Origin: Candidatus Paralachnospira caecorum | Lineage (GTDB): Bacteria > Bacillota > Clostridia > Lachnospirales > Lachnospiraceae | Direction: 5' to 3' | DNA: 64,000 nt | NCBI GenBank assembly: GCA_904379015.1 | Contig: CAJFHG010000004.1 | Coordinates: 34,992-98,991, forward strand | In this document: positions 28,708-38,321 of the stretch, one piece after another | Numbering within the stretch: the first letter of the stretch is position 1 | Layout of the letters: each line of letters opens with the position of its first letter | The notes under the pieces: model-generated | Seen by the model: the letters and a program-made list of their open reading frames with translations, nothing else | What the model was told of the DNA's origin: nothing | Database searches by the model: none | Translations under genes and position numbers: made by a program

Positions 28708-29349
28708 CTATTCTCCGTCGGCATCCTGCAGAGATTCGTTCAGCGCCAGCATGCGCTCATCCAGAAGCGCGGCCATGTCCGCGCACTCCTTCAGATCCTC
28801 CCGCATATGGTCCGGCGTCGCTCCTTCAAATTTATAATGGATTTTGTGTTCCAGGCTGGCCCAGAAATCCATGGCGATGGTCCGGATCTGGATCTCCACC
28901 TTCATCTCCACCTGTCCGCTGGAAAGGTAGATCGGAACCGAAACGACCATATGATAGCTGCGGTAGCCGTTAGGCTTCGGATTGGCGATATAATCCTTCA
29001 CCATCAGCACCTCAATGTCATTCTGCCTGGAAATCGCGCCGGCCAGATAATAAATATCAGATGTAAACGAACAGATGATGCGTATCCCCGCAATATCGTG
29101 AAGTTCCCTGTACATATTGTCGATCGTAGCCTCAAAGCCAAGCCGCTTCAGCTTCTTTACGATACTCTCCGCCGTCTTGATCCTGGCCTTCACATGCTCG
29201 ATCGGATTATAGTGATTGATATGCTGAAATTCATCACTCAGAATATTGACCCGCGTCTGGATCTCCTGAAGCGCCGCGTTGTACAGAAACATCAGCGTCT
29301 TCCACTGATCCAGCTGGTCATATTCCTCCGGTAATTCAGGTATTGCCAT
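28708..29349 (-). CDS. GTP pyrophosphokinase, small alarmone synthetase (RelQ/YjbM type)
   Basis: DIAGIRIICSFTSDIYYLA, DYIANPKPNGYRSYHMVV, VEIQIRTIAMDFWASLEHKIHYK. Confidence 0.93.
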   Translation of the reverse strand: MAIPELPEEYDQLDQWKTLMFLYNAALQEIQTRVNILSDEFQHINHYNPIEHVKARIKTAESIVKKLKRLGFEATIDNMYRELHDIAGIRIICSFTSDIYYLAGAISRQNDIEVLMVKDYIANPKPNGYRSYHMVVSVPIYLSSGQVEMKVEIQIRTIAMDFWASLEHKIHYKFEGATPDHMREDLKECADMAALLDERMLALNESLQDADGE

Positions 29350-29375
29350 TGCCTTCCTCCAAACATGCCCGCACG

Positions 29376-30287
29376 TCAGTCAAGCTTGAATCCTTTCAGG
29401 AGAGAACCGAGACTGGTCGATGCCTGCCCGTCCTCCACATACTCCACATGCTCCGAGGTATCCTCAGGCTCTGCCACGTCCATCAGCGCCTTCATGCTGA
29501 GACTCAGCTTTCCGTCCTTGACCGCGATGATCTTGACGGTGATCCGCTGTCCCTCGCTGAGCACTGCCGCCGGGGACTTGATCCGCTTGTCACTGATCTG
29601 AGAAACATGAAGGAGGCCTGTCGCTCCATTGTCCAGTCTCACGAAAGCGCCGTATTTCTGAATCGATTCCACAACGCCTTCCGATACGGCGCCCACCTCA
29701 CAGGCGGCGATCTTTTTCTGCCGTTCCTCCATCCGTCTGGCATAGGCCAGCTCCCTGGCAGAAAGCACCAGCCGCTTCGCCTCCCGGTCTGCCGTGATCA
29801 CCTGGACATCCAGCTCTCTTCCCAGCCACTCCTCCAGATCCTCCACATAGCCCGCGTCCAGCTTGGAAGCAGGGATAAATCCTCTGATCCCATCCACATA
29901 GGCAACAGCTCCGCCCTTGACGATCCCGTCCACCTTCACATGGAGCACCGACTTGTCTTCCAGGCACTGCACCATTTTATCCCAGGCCATGGTATCGTTC
30001 GCTTCTTTCCTGGACAGAAGGACATGTCCCTGGCCGTCGTCCGTCTTCAGGACCGTGGCCGTGATCTCATCTCCCGGCTGCACCGCTTCCTTCAGAATGC
30101 AGGCCGGATCATTGCTGAAATGCTCCTTTGTGATGATCCCCTCTGTATAAGACTGGAGATCCAGCGTGATTTCATCGTCTCCTACTCCAATAACCGTACC
30201 GGTCAGAATATCTCCCTCTGAAATCTGCTTCAGCGAAGCATCCAGCTCTTTTTGATAGTCTTCCATGGTTTCCATTTGTTCTTCCAT
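29376..30287 (-). CDS. S1 RNA-binding domain protein (ribosomal protein S1-like)
   Basis: S1 repeats: GDILTGTVIGVGDDEITLDLQSYTEGIIT; GVVESIQKYGAFVRLDNGATGLLHVSQIS. Confidence 0.9.
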   Translation of the reverse strand: MEEQMETMEDYQKELDASLKQISEGDILTGTVIGVGDDEITLDLQSYTEGIITKEHFSNDPACILKEAVQPGDEITATVLKTDDGQGHVLLSRKEANDTMAWDKMVQCLEDKSVLHVKVDGIVKGGAVAYVDGIRGFIPASKLDAGYVEDLEEWLGRELDVQVITADREAKRLVLSARELAYARRMEERQKKIAACEVGAVSEGVVESIQKYGAFVRLDNGATGLLHVSQISDKRIKSPAAVLSEGQRITVKIIAVKDGKLSLSMKALMDVAEPEDTSEHVEYVEDGQASTSLGSLLKGFKLD

Positions 30288-30504
30288 TGGTATCCCTCCC
30301 ATACGTGTTCTGTTTGTATTATCATACCATTTTTCTTATATAAAGGCAATCTCAACTATGAATTTACAGACAATCATAATTAATTAAAGAATATTAATAA
30401 TTTCTCAATTTCTATTTTGCTCTGTTTCTGATAAACTGGTAAAGAATCTTAGCCACAGAAGTTTCTGGCTTCGGATCATCAAAATATAAAACGGAGGATT
30501 GAAC

Positions 30505-31779
30505 ATGAAAAAGAAACTGATCATCGGCATCGGCTCTGCCGTTGTGGCGGTCGCCGCCATCTTTGCCGTATGGCGGACTGTTTCCGGAAGAAACACCTCT
30601 TCCGCCGGAGATATCACGCTGCACGCCGACTCTGTCGGAATGCTGACCGGCACCGGTCTGGGGACACAGAACCGCTTCGCCGGCATCGTTGAATCCCAGA
30701 ACACACTGAACATCACTCTGGAATCTGACCAGACCGTAAAAGATATCTTTGTAGAAAAAGGTCAGACTGTGGAGGCGGGAACGCCCCTGTTCCAGTATGA
30801 TACAGAAGAAATGAACATGAAGCTCGAGCAGGCGAACCTGGAGCTGGAAAAGCTGGAAAACAGCATCACCTCCCTCAACGCCCAGATCACCGATCTGACA
30901 AAAGAGAAGAAAAACGCGCCGGAAAGCGAACAGCTTTCCTACACCACACAGATCCAGGAGCTGCAGACCAACGTCAAGCAGGAGGAATACAATTACAAAG
31001 TAAAGGAACTGGAAATCGGCCGGCTCCGGAAGTCCATGGAATCTGCCCAGGTCAATTCCACCATCGCCGGCATCGTCCAGGAGATCAACGAAACGCCCTC
31101 TTATGATACGTATACGGGCGAACAGCAGCCCTTCATGAGCATTCTGGCCGTTGGAAAATACCGGGTCAAGGGCACCATCAGCGAACAGAATATGCAGAAC
31201 CTGTACACCGGAATGCCCGTCGCCGTTCATTCGCGGGTGGACGAGGATCTGGTCTGGTACGGCACCGTGGATTCCATCGACACGGAAAAGCCTATTTCCG
31301 ATTCCTCCGGAATGATATCAGACAGCGGCGTCAGCGCCCAGGCAACCAAATATCCCTTCTATGTGAACCTGGAATCCAGCGACGGCCTGATGCTGGGACA
31401 GCACGTCTATCTGGAACCGGATACAGGCATGGACGAAAAGGACGGCATGTGGCTCATGAGTTCCTACATCGTACAGGAAGAAAACGAAGACCCTTACGTA
31501 TGGATGGCCGGAGACAATGACAAACTGAAAAAGCAGACCGTGACTCTGGGAGAATACAATGAAGCAGACGATACCTGGGAAATCCTGGAGGGCCTGAAGG
31601 CTTCTGATTATATCGCATGGCCCGGAGCAGACTGCGCCGAAGGGGTTTCCGTCATGAAAAACAGCAGCTCCATGCCCGCTCCCGCCGGAGACGCCGGGGA
31701 TATGGAACTTCCAGATTCATCAGACCCGGAGGAACCCGTCAATGAGAACCTGATGCCGACAATGAGGGAGGGGTTATGA
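30505..31779 (+). CDS. HlyD/MFP-type efflux adaptor, first of two
   Basis: N-terminal TM, biotinyl-lipoyl-like half motifs (VKDIFVEKGQTVEAGTPLFQYDTEE; VNSTIAGIVQEI), coiled coil. Confidence 0.85.
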   Translation: MKKKLIIGIGSAVVAVAAIFAVWRTVSGRNTSSAGDITLHADSVGMLTGTGLGTQNRFAGIVESQNTLNITLESDQTVKDIFVEKGQTVEAGTPLFQYDTEEMNMKLEQANLELEKLENSITSLNAQITDLTKEKKNAPESEQLSYTTQIQELQTNVKQEEYNYKVKELEIGRLRKSMESAQVNSTIAGIVQEINETPSYDTYTGEQQPFMSILAVGKYRVKGTISEQNMQNLYTGMPVAVHSRVDEDLVWYGTVDSIDTEKPISDSSGMISDSGVSAQATKYPFYVNLESSDGLMLGQHVYLEPDTGMDEKDGMWLMSSYIVQEENEDPYVWMAGDNDKLKKQTVTLGEYNEADDTWEILEGLKASDYIAWPGADCAEGVSVMKNSSSMPAPAGDAGDMELPDSSDPEEPVNENLMPTMREGL

Positions 31780-32468
31780 TGATTCTTGAGCTTGACCACA
31801 TCTTTAAAGATTACATACAGGGGAAAATGACGATTCCCGTGCTGAAGGATGTGACCCTTCATGTGGAAGAAGGAGAATATGTGGCCGTCATGGGCCCCTC
31901 CGGCTCCGGGAAGACGACGCTTATGAACCTGATCGGCTGCCTGGACACCCCCACCTCCGGCTCCATCCGGCTGGCCGGGGAGGACCTGCTCCACCGAAAT
32001 GACCGGGAAATGTCCCGCATCCGCAACCGTTCCATCGGCTTTGTTTTCCAGAGCTTCAATCTCCTGCCCAGGCAGTCTGCCCTGGACAATGTGGCGCTGC
32101 CTCTGCTGTATGCGGGCGTGCCCCGGAAAGAGCGCCGGGAACGGGCCGCCGCGGCTCTGACCAGGGTCGGTCTGGAGGAGCGGATGCATTTCAGGCCCAC
32201 TCAGCTGTCCGGCGGACAGAAGCAGCGGGTCGCCATCGCCCGCGCCATCGTCACCGGCCCGGCTCTTCTGCTGGCCGATGAGCCCACCGGCGCCCTGGAC
32301 ACCGCCTCCGGCCTTCAGGTGATGGAACTGTTCCAACGTCTCAATGAAGAAGGCATGACCGTGATCATGATCACCCACGACCCGGAGATCGCCGCCCACG
32401 CCGGTCGGACTGTCCTGATCCGCGACGGCGTTCTGTCCAGTCCCCGCAGAGAGGAGGCGCTGTCATGA
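31776..32468 (+). CDS. ABC transporter ATP-binding protein (MacB/LolD-like)
   Basis: Walker [36 protein letters not shown]. Confidence 0.96.
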   Translation: MMILELDHIFKDYIQGKMTIPVLKDVTLHVEEGEYVAVMGPSGSGKTTLMNLIGCLDTPTSGSIRLAGEDLLHRNDREMSRIRNRSIGFVFQSFNLLPRQSALDNVALPLLYAGVPRKERRERAAAALTRVGLEERMHFRPTQLSGGQKQRVAIARAIVTGPALLLADEPTGALDTASGLQVMELFQRLNEEGMTVIMITHDPEIAAHAGRTVLIRDGVLSSPRREEALS

Positions 32469-34408
32469 AAGCATTCCGAAAGAAACCGGTCATCATCTCG
32501 GTATCCTGCCTTCTCGCCGCGGTACTGGCCGCGGGCGGCATCGTCCTCGCGGTAAAAAACAGCGGGACCCCCGTGCCGGTGGCCCCCGTCAGCACCATGA
32601 ACAGCGGTTACTGGAACGACAATTCGGATATCGCGCCCTACGGCAACGTGACCACCAACCTGAATCAGGATATTTCCTACGATGAATCCCTGATCATCAC
32701 GCAGGTCTATGTCCAGGAGGGCGATACCGTCCAGGTGGGCGACCCTCTCGTCTCCTATGATACGTCTCTGGTCGCCCTCGAGCTGGAAATGAAGCAGATG
32801 CAGATCGACGGCATCGGCCTCAATATCCAGAATGTCCAGGCAGAGCTTGATCAGCTGAAAAAGACCGCGCCCGCGGCGACGGCCTCCGCCAGTCCCCTTG
32901 CGGGAGTCCTTCTCGCCGCTTCCCGCTCCGCAGGGACCTCCGGCGCTCCCGGGGTCTCTGAAACAGCCGCTTCCGGCTCTTCCTCCGGACAGACACCGCT
33001 TCCGCCGGGTACGGTCTGGCAGAAGATCACCCCTGACTCGGTGCCTTATCAGGGCAATGGCACCAGGGAAAATCCCTTCCGGTACTATGTGTTTCCCGAA
33101 GAAGGAAAAACGACCGTGACCGTGGACCGGGAATATTTGAAGCAGGCGCTGAATGACGGGACTGTTTCCATTTTCGACACTGTGGACAGTCTGTCCGACC
33201 CTTCCCGGATCGTCAGCAGCTGGGAAATGGACTTCGCCTCCATCATGGAACTGATCCAGGATTCCCGCCCGGGCACGCCCTTTCCGGAAGAGCTGAAGGG
33301 ACAGCCTGTCTGGGAAACCATCACAGCCGATTCAGTACCCTATAATATTGACAGCGCCGACGGCACCGAACAGAATCCCTTCCGGTTCCTCTGCGTCCCC
33401 GGCGTCCGGATGGACGGCGCCTTTCTGCGCTCCGCCCTTGCGCATCAGACAGTCTCTGTATTTGAAGTGGTGGACGACGCGGCCAGCCCTTCCCGGATTC
33501 TTTACAGCTTCACTCTGAACGGACAAAACGCGGCGGCTGTTCCGGATGACCCGGACGACCCCGGCACGGAAGATCCCGGAACAGACGAACCGGGTACAGA
33601 GGATCCCGGTATGGAGGATCCCGGCATTTACGATCCCGGTTCCGATATTCCGGACATCGACATTCCCGCCGGCCCCACAAAAGACGAGCTGGACAGACAG
33701 ATCCGGGAAAAGGAGGAACTCCTGAAATCTCTCGATCTGGACAAACGGACGGCCGGACTGGAACTGATTCAGCTCCAGAAAAAGCTCAGCGAAGGCACGG
33801 TCACCAGCACCGTGAACGGAACTGTCAAAGCAGTCCGCAGCGAAGAGGATGCCAGGCTGGAAAACGCTCCTCTGATTTCCGTTGTGGGCGAAGAAGGCTT
33901 TTACATCACCGGCGCCGTTGCCGAAACGGCCTATGACAAGATCGAACAGGGGATGGATGTCACCGTTACCTCCTGGAATGACGGCATGACTTATGAAGCT
34001 TCCGTCACCAGCGTAAGCAGCACCCCCGCCCCTGCGAACTCCTACGGAAACAACCCCAACATGTCCTACTATCCCTTCACCGCGGTGATCAGGGGAGAAG
34101 CGTCGCTCCAGAACGGAGACGGTGTGGACCTGTCTGTCCCCGGACTGGAGTCCGGCGGCAGCAGCGACGGGATTTATCTGAGCCAGGCCTTCGTCCGGGA
34201 GGAAAGCGGCCGCTCCTATGTATACAAGAAGGGAGAGAAGGACCGGCTCACCAAACAGTACGTGGAAACAGGAAAAATCGTCTACGGAACAGTTGAGATC
34301 CGGTCTGGTCTGGATATGGAGGACGAAATCGCCTTTCCTTACGGAAGAGATGTAAAGGAAGGGGCAAAAACCAGGGCTGTTGATACCCTGTACGATTACG
34401 GTTATTAA
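32465..34408 (+). CDS. Second HlyD/MFP-type efflux adaptor with internal duplicated insert
   Basis: ITQVYVQEGDTVQVGDPLVSYDTS; C-terminal adaptor barrel; duplicated W-x-I-T-x-DSVPY...NPFR domain and DPGTEDPG linker. Confidence 0.85.
   Translation: MKAFRKKPVIISVSCLLAAVLAAGGIVLAVKNSGTPVPVAPVSTMNSGYWNDNSDIAPYGNVTTNLNQDISYDESLIITQVYVQEGDTVQVGDPLVSYDTSLVALELEMKQMQIDGIGLNIQNVQAELDQLKKTAPAATASASPLAGVLLAASRSAGTSGAPGVSETAASGSSSGQTPLPPGTVWQKITPDSVPYQGNGTRENPFRYYVFPEEGKTTVTVDREYLKQALNDGTVSIFDTVDSLSDPSRIVSSWEMDFASIMELIQDSRPGTPFPEELKGQPVWETITADSVPYNIDSADGTEQNPFRFLCVPGVRMDGAFLRSALAHQTVSVFEVVDDAASPSRILYSFTLNGQNAAAVPDDPDDPGTEDPGTDEPGTEDPGMEDPGIYDPGSDIPDIDIPAGPTKDELDRQIREKEELLKSLDLDKRTAGLELIQLQKKLSEGTVTSTVNGTVKAVRSEEDARLENAPLISVVGEEGFYITGAVAETAYDKIEQGMDVTVTSWNDGMTYEASVTSVSSTPAPANSYGNNPNMSYYPFTAVIRGEASLQNGDGVDLSVPGLESGGSSDGIYLSQAFVREESGRSYVYKKGEKDRLTKQYVETGKIVYGTVEIRSGLDMEDEIAFPYGRDVKEGAKTRAVDTLYDYGY
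33017..33665 (+). repeat. Protein-level tandem duplication plus D/P/G-rich linker inside the second adaptor
   Basis: WQKITPDSVPYQGNGTRENPFRYYVFP...DPSRIVSSW versus WETITADSVPYNIDSADGTEQNPFRFLCVP...SPSRILYSF, then DDPGTEDPGTDEPGTEDPGMEDPGIYDPG. Confidence 0.85.
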
Positions 34409-34421
34409 AGGAGGCGGACTC

Positions 34422-35678
34422 ATGCTTGAAAATATCAGATTATCCTTTCAGGGCATCTGGGCTCACAAGCTGCGCTCTGTCCTGACCATGCTCGGCATCA
34501 TCATCGGAATCGGTTCCATCATTGCCATCGTTTCCACCATCAAAGGCACCAATGAACAGATCAAGCAGAATCTGGTGGGAGCCGGAAACAACGCGGTCCG
34601 GATCCAGCTCTACCAGGGCGACTGGACCTACGACCTGTCCTACCAGGCTCCTCCCGACGGCGTCCCGGTCATCGGAGAAGATACACTGGAGCAGGTCAAA
34701 GCCCTCGCGGAGGTGGAGGAGGCGTCCCTCTACCGTACCCGCAATGAATACGGCGCCGTCTTCAACGGAAACCTGGTGCTGGACGGCGGCAATATCCTGG
34801 GGATCGACAGCCATTATCTGGACGTCTACGGATACCAGATCACCCGTGGCCGCGGATTCACCGAAAAGGATTTCTCCGGGATCCGGAAAGTGGCGCTTCT
34901 GGACAAAACGGCATCCGCCAATCTGTTCCAGGGAGAAGATCCCATCGGAAAGACCGTTGAGATCAAGGGGGAACCCTTTGTGGTCGTCGGCCTCGTGGCC
35001 AGAAAATCCGGCTTTGAGCCAGTGATCAATTCTCTGGAAGACTATGAGCGGTACGCCTCTGACTACTCCAGCGGAATGGTCTGTGTCCCGGACAGCGTCT
35101 GGCCCATCCTGTACCAGTTTGACGAGCCCCAGAACCTGGTCGTGCGGGCCGTCACCACTGACGACATGACCGCCGCCGGAGAAAAATCCGCTGAAATCCT
35201 CAACAGCTCTCTGTCCGTGGCCGACGAAACCATTCAGTATAAGGGCGAAGACCTGCTGGAGCAGGCCGCCAGACTGCAGGATCTCAGCGCCGCGACCAAC
35301 CGCCAGCTGATCTGGATCGCCAGCATCTCCCTGCTGGTAGGCGGCATCGGCGTCATGAACATCATGCTGGTGTCCGTCACAGAACGGACCCGGGAGATCG
35401 GCCTGAAAAAGGCCCTGGGCGCGAGAAAAGCCCGCATCCTGGGCCAGTTCCTGACGGAAGCCGCCGTGCTCACCGGCATCGGAGGCCTCCTGGGGATCGG
35501 CGGCGGCATCGGCCTTGCCTATGCCATCTCCAGCCTCTCCCAGGCTCCCGTGGCCATCAGCGTCCCCGCCATTATCGTTGCTGTGGTATTTTCCACGCTG
35601 ATCGGCATTATTTTCGGAATCATTCCTTCCGTAAAAGCTGCCAATCTGAATCCCATCGACGCTCTGCGCCACGAATAA
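34422..35678 (+). CDS. MacB-like FtsX-domain ABC transporter permease
   Basis: MLENIRLSFQGIWAHKLRSVLTMLGIIIGIGSIIAIVS; GGIGVMNIMLVSVTERTREIGLKKALGA. Confidence 0.95.
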   Translation: MLENIRLSFQGIWAHKLRSVLTMLGIIIGIGSIIAIVSTIKGTNEQIKQNLVGAGNNAVRIQLYQGDWTYDLSYQAPPDGVPVIGEDTLEQVKALAEVEEASLYRTRNEYGAVFNGNLVLDGGNILGIDSHYLDVYGYQITRGRGFTEKDFSGIRKVALLDKTASANLFQGEDPIGKTVEIKGEPFVVVGLVARKSGFEPVINSLEDYERYASDYSSGMVCVPDSVWPILYQFDEPQNLVVRAVTTDDMTAAGEKSAEILNSSLSVADETIQYKGEDLLEQAARLQDLSAATNRQLIWIASISLLVGGIGVMNIMLVSVTERTREIGLKKALGARKARILGQFLTEAAVLTGIGGLLGIGGGIGLAYAISSLSQAPVAISVPAIIVAVVFSTLIGIIFGIIPSVKAANLNPIDALRHE

Positions 35679-35686
35679 AGAAAAAC

Positions 35687-35744
35687 GCCGCCCATCTGAA
35701 ATCCATTCCGCCATAGTCACGGATTTCAAATGGGCGGCTCTTTT
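35687..35744 (+). terminator. Terminator of efflux operon
   Basis: GCCGCCCATCTGAAATCC...GGATTTCAAATGGGCGGC, 17 of 18 paired, followed by TCTTTT. Confidence 0.85.
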
Positions 35745-35780
35745 ACTGCGTCTCAAACCGGCGTCTTCAGGAACCTGATA

Positions 35781-36446
35781 TTATACAATCTTGCTTCCGT
35801 TGGCGGTCAGCTTGAACCGCATGCCCAGAAGCTCCGCCGCTCTTCTGCACATGAGCATCCTCTGAAGAAAGATCTCAAAATAATCCATCATAGAGCACAT
35901 GCTTTCATCCAGCTCGATATTCAGCGTGATCACCTTTTTGTCTGTCTGTATGGTCAGCTTGGAGGATTTCGCCGCGTAATTGACCCGGTCATGCTTGTCA
36001 AAGTTTGCTTTGATTCGGTTGCGCACCCGGTTTCTCCGCACATCTGTTTTATCCGCCAGAATCAGGGCCGCCGATACGGCGTCCACCGCGGTTCCCGTAT
36101 GCTCGTCATGTTCGCCGATCGCGCTGACCACGACGGCTATCTCCTTCGGATCCATTCCCATCTCCCGCAGAATGCGGAAGGCCATCAGCGCGCCGCTGTG
36201 GGCATGATCATTTCGGTTTACACAGTTCCCCATATCATGGAGATATCCCGCGATCCTGGCCAGCTCCGCCGTCCGCTTCGGATATCCCAGCTCCTTCAGG
36301 ATCTTCCCCGCCGTCTCCGCGGTCTTGACCGCGTGCTTCTCGGAATGCTCCGTAAATCCCAGAGCGCCCAGCACCGCGTTTCCCTGCTCGATATAAGCTT
36401 TGATCTCTTCTGACTCTCTCAGCTCTTTATACGTAACCTCTTTCAT
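35781..36446 (-). CDS. HD domain phosphohydrolase family protein
   Basis: HSEKHAVKTAETAGKILKELG, ARIAGYLHDMGNCVNRNDHAHSGALMA; HD motif. Confidence 0.88.
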   Translation of the reverse strand: MKEVTYKELRESEEIKAYIEQGNAVLGALGFTEHSEKHAVKTAETAGKILKELGYPKRTAELARIAGYLHDMGNCVNRNDHAHSGALMAFRILREMGMDPKEIAVVVSAIGEHDEHTGTAVDAVSAALILADKTDVRRNRVRNRIKANFDKHDRVNYAAKSSKLTIQTDKKVITLNIELDESMCSMMDYFEIFLQRMLMCRRAAELLGMRFKLTANGSKIV

Positions 36447-36551
36447 CTCTCACCTTATATCCCGTGTTTTTCACTGTTTTACTGTTCTTCCATATTCTTT
36501 TCTTCGTTTATCCGGCGTCCGCCCCGGTTTCCCGCGCTGTTCCTGCCGTTC

Positions 36552-38207
36552 CTACATTTCATCCTTCACATATCCCGCCACATTATAGGCATGATCGGAT
36601 ACCCGCTCCAGATTTCCCATAATATCCAGGAAAATCACGCCATGGGAGGCGCGGCACTCATGATTGGCAAGTCTGGCAATATGCTTGTCCCGAAGATCCT
36701 CCTCCGTGGTATCCACCAGATCCTCATATTTGATCACGTTCCGGATGCTCTCCGCGTCCTCGTTTCTCCTGGCTGACACAGCATTTTCCACAGAGCCGAT
36801 GGCATAGGAAAAGATCAGCTCCAGGTCCTTCTGGGCCATAGGAGAGAATTCCACGGAACCCTGGATTTTATTTTCCGCCAGCTCGGCGATATTTTCCGCA
36901 TGGTCGCCGATCCGTTCAAAATCGTTGACTGTGTAGAGCAGATTTTTGACCTGCTCAGACTGCTCTTCCATCAGCGACAGATTGGTGATCTTGACCAGAT
37001 ACTCGGTCAGTGCTTTCTCCATAAAATTAATGGTCTTTTCCTGGGCAAAAATCCTGTCGGCGGCTTCCTGATCATTGGTCAGCACGGCCTGCTCACCCAG
37101 CCGGACATTTTCAAGCGCCAGATCGCCCATGCGCAGCACCTCTCTCTTCGCCGTCTCAATGGCAAAGGAGGGATTTTCCAGGAGTCTTGCGTCCAGATGG
37201 GAAGATACCTGCTGCTCCACGGTCTCCTCCGGTTCCGCCGTCTTCTCCCGGACAATCTTCCCGGACAGAGACACCAGCTGATTGGCAAAGGGGAACAGGA
37301 TGATCGTATTCACTACGTTGAATACCGTATGGAATATGGAAATCTGGGTACTGGTGATAGTCGAGGAAGCCCAGACCGGATTCAGGGTAAACACAATAAA
37401 CATAACGATGCCGAAAATCACCGCGCCGATCACGTTGAACATCAGATGGATCACCGCCGCTCGCTTCGCGGTCTTATGGGTTCCCATACTGGCCAGAAGC
37501 GCCGTCACGCAGGTTCCGATATTCTGGCCAAGGGTAATGAAAATAGCGGAATTCCAGGTGACCACGCCGTTCATTGCCAGAGTCTGCAGAATGCCCACAG
37601 AAGCAGAAGAGCTCTGAATGATCCCGGTCACGATCACACCAGCCAGAATCCCCAGGATCGGGTTGTTTCCGAGCACTGTAAACACCTGTGAAAAAACAGG
37701 AGAATCTCTGTAAGGCTCTATGGAGCCGGACATAAAGGACAATCCGATGAACAGAACACCGAAGCCCACCAGAATGCTTCCGACCTCCTTCTGTTTTTCT
37801 TTTTTCGCAAACAGAAGGATAAACGCGCCGATCCCCACGAGAACGGGCGCATAGAATTCCGGCTTAAGGATCTCACCCCATTCACTCATGGAAACAAGCC
37901 AGGCCGTGATCGTCGTGCCGATGTTGGCTCCCATGATCACGCCCACGGCCTGGGACAGTGAAAGGATACCGGCATTCACAAATCCCACTACCATGACAGT
38001 CGTCGCGGAGCTGCTCTGGATAATCGCCGTGATCAGCGCTCCGAGCAGCACGCCCAGGAGCCGGTTATTGGTAATATACCCCAGCATCCGCTTCATGCGT
38101 CCGCCTGCCGCCTTCTGCAGGCCGTCCGCCATGATGTTCATTCCGTAGAGAAACAGGCCGAGGCCGCCGATAAACTCAAATAACTGCTTCAGATCCTCCA
38201 ATGACAT
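36552..38207 (-). CDS. Na/Pi cotransporter family protein with C-terminal PhoU-like domain
   Basis: GLGLFLYGMNIMADGLQKAAG, ITAIIQSSSATTVMVVGFVNAG, GANIGTT, second QSSSA repeat; NDFERIGDHAENIAELAE. Confidence 0.94.
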   Translation of the reverse strand: MSLEDLKQLFEFIGGLGLFLYGMNIMADGLQKAAGGRMKRMLGYITNNRLLGVLLGALITAIIQSSSATTVMVVGFVNAGILSLSQAVGVIMGANIGTTITAWLVSMSEWGEILKPEFYAPVLVGIGAFILLFAKKEKQKEVGSILVGFGVLFIGLSFMSGSIEPYRDSPVFSQVFTVLGNNPILGILAGVIVTGIIQSSSASVGILQTLAMNGVVTWNSAIFITLGQNIGTCVTALLASMGTHKTAKRAAVIHLMFNVIGAVIFGIVMFIVFTLNPVWASSTITSTQISIFHTVFNVVNTIILFPFANQLVSLSGKIVREKTAEPEETVEQQVSSHLDARLLENPSFAIETAKREVLRMGDLALENVRLGEQAVLTNDQEAADRIFAQEKTINFMEKALTEYLVKITNLSLMEEQSEQVKNLLYTVNDFERIGDHAENIAELAENKIQGSVEFSPMAQKDLELIFSYAIGSVENAVSARRNEDAESIRNVIKYEDLVDTTEEDLRDKHIARLANHECRASHGVIFLDIMGNLERVSDHAYNVAGYVKDEM

Positions 38208-38321
38208 AAACGCTCTCCCTTATCATGTTTTCCGCAATCGTCTCATAATCTCACAATTATCACTATACAAATTTTATGTCAATTTTAAACCAATTTTATG
38301 TAAATTTTATGTAAAGTGATC

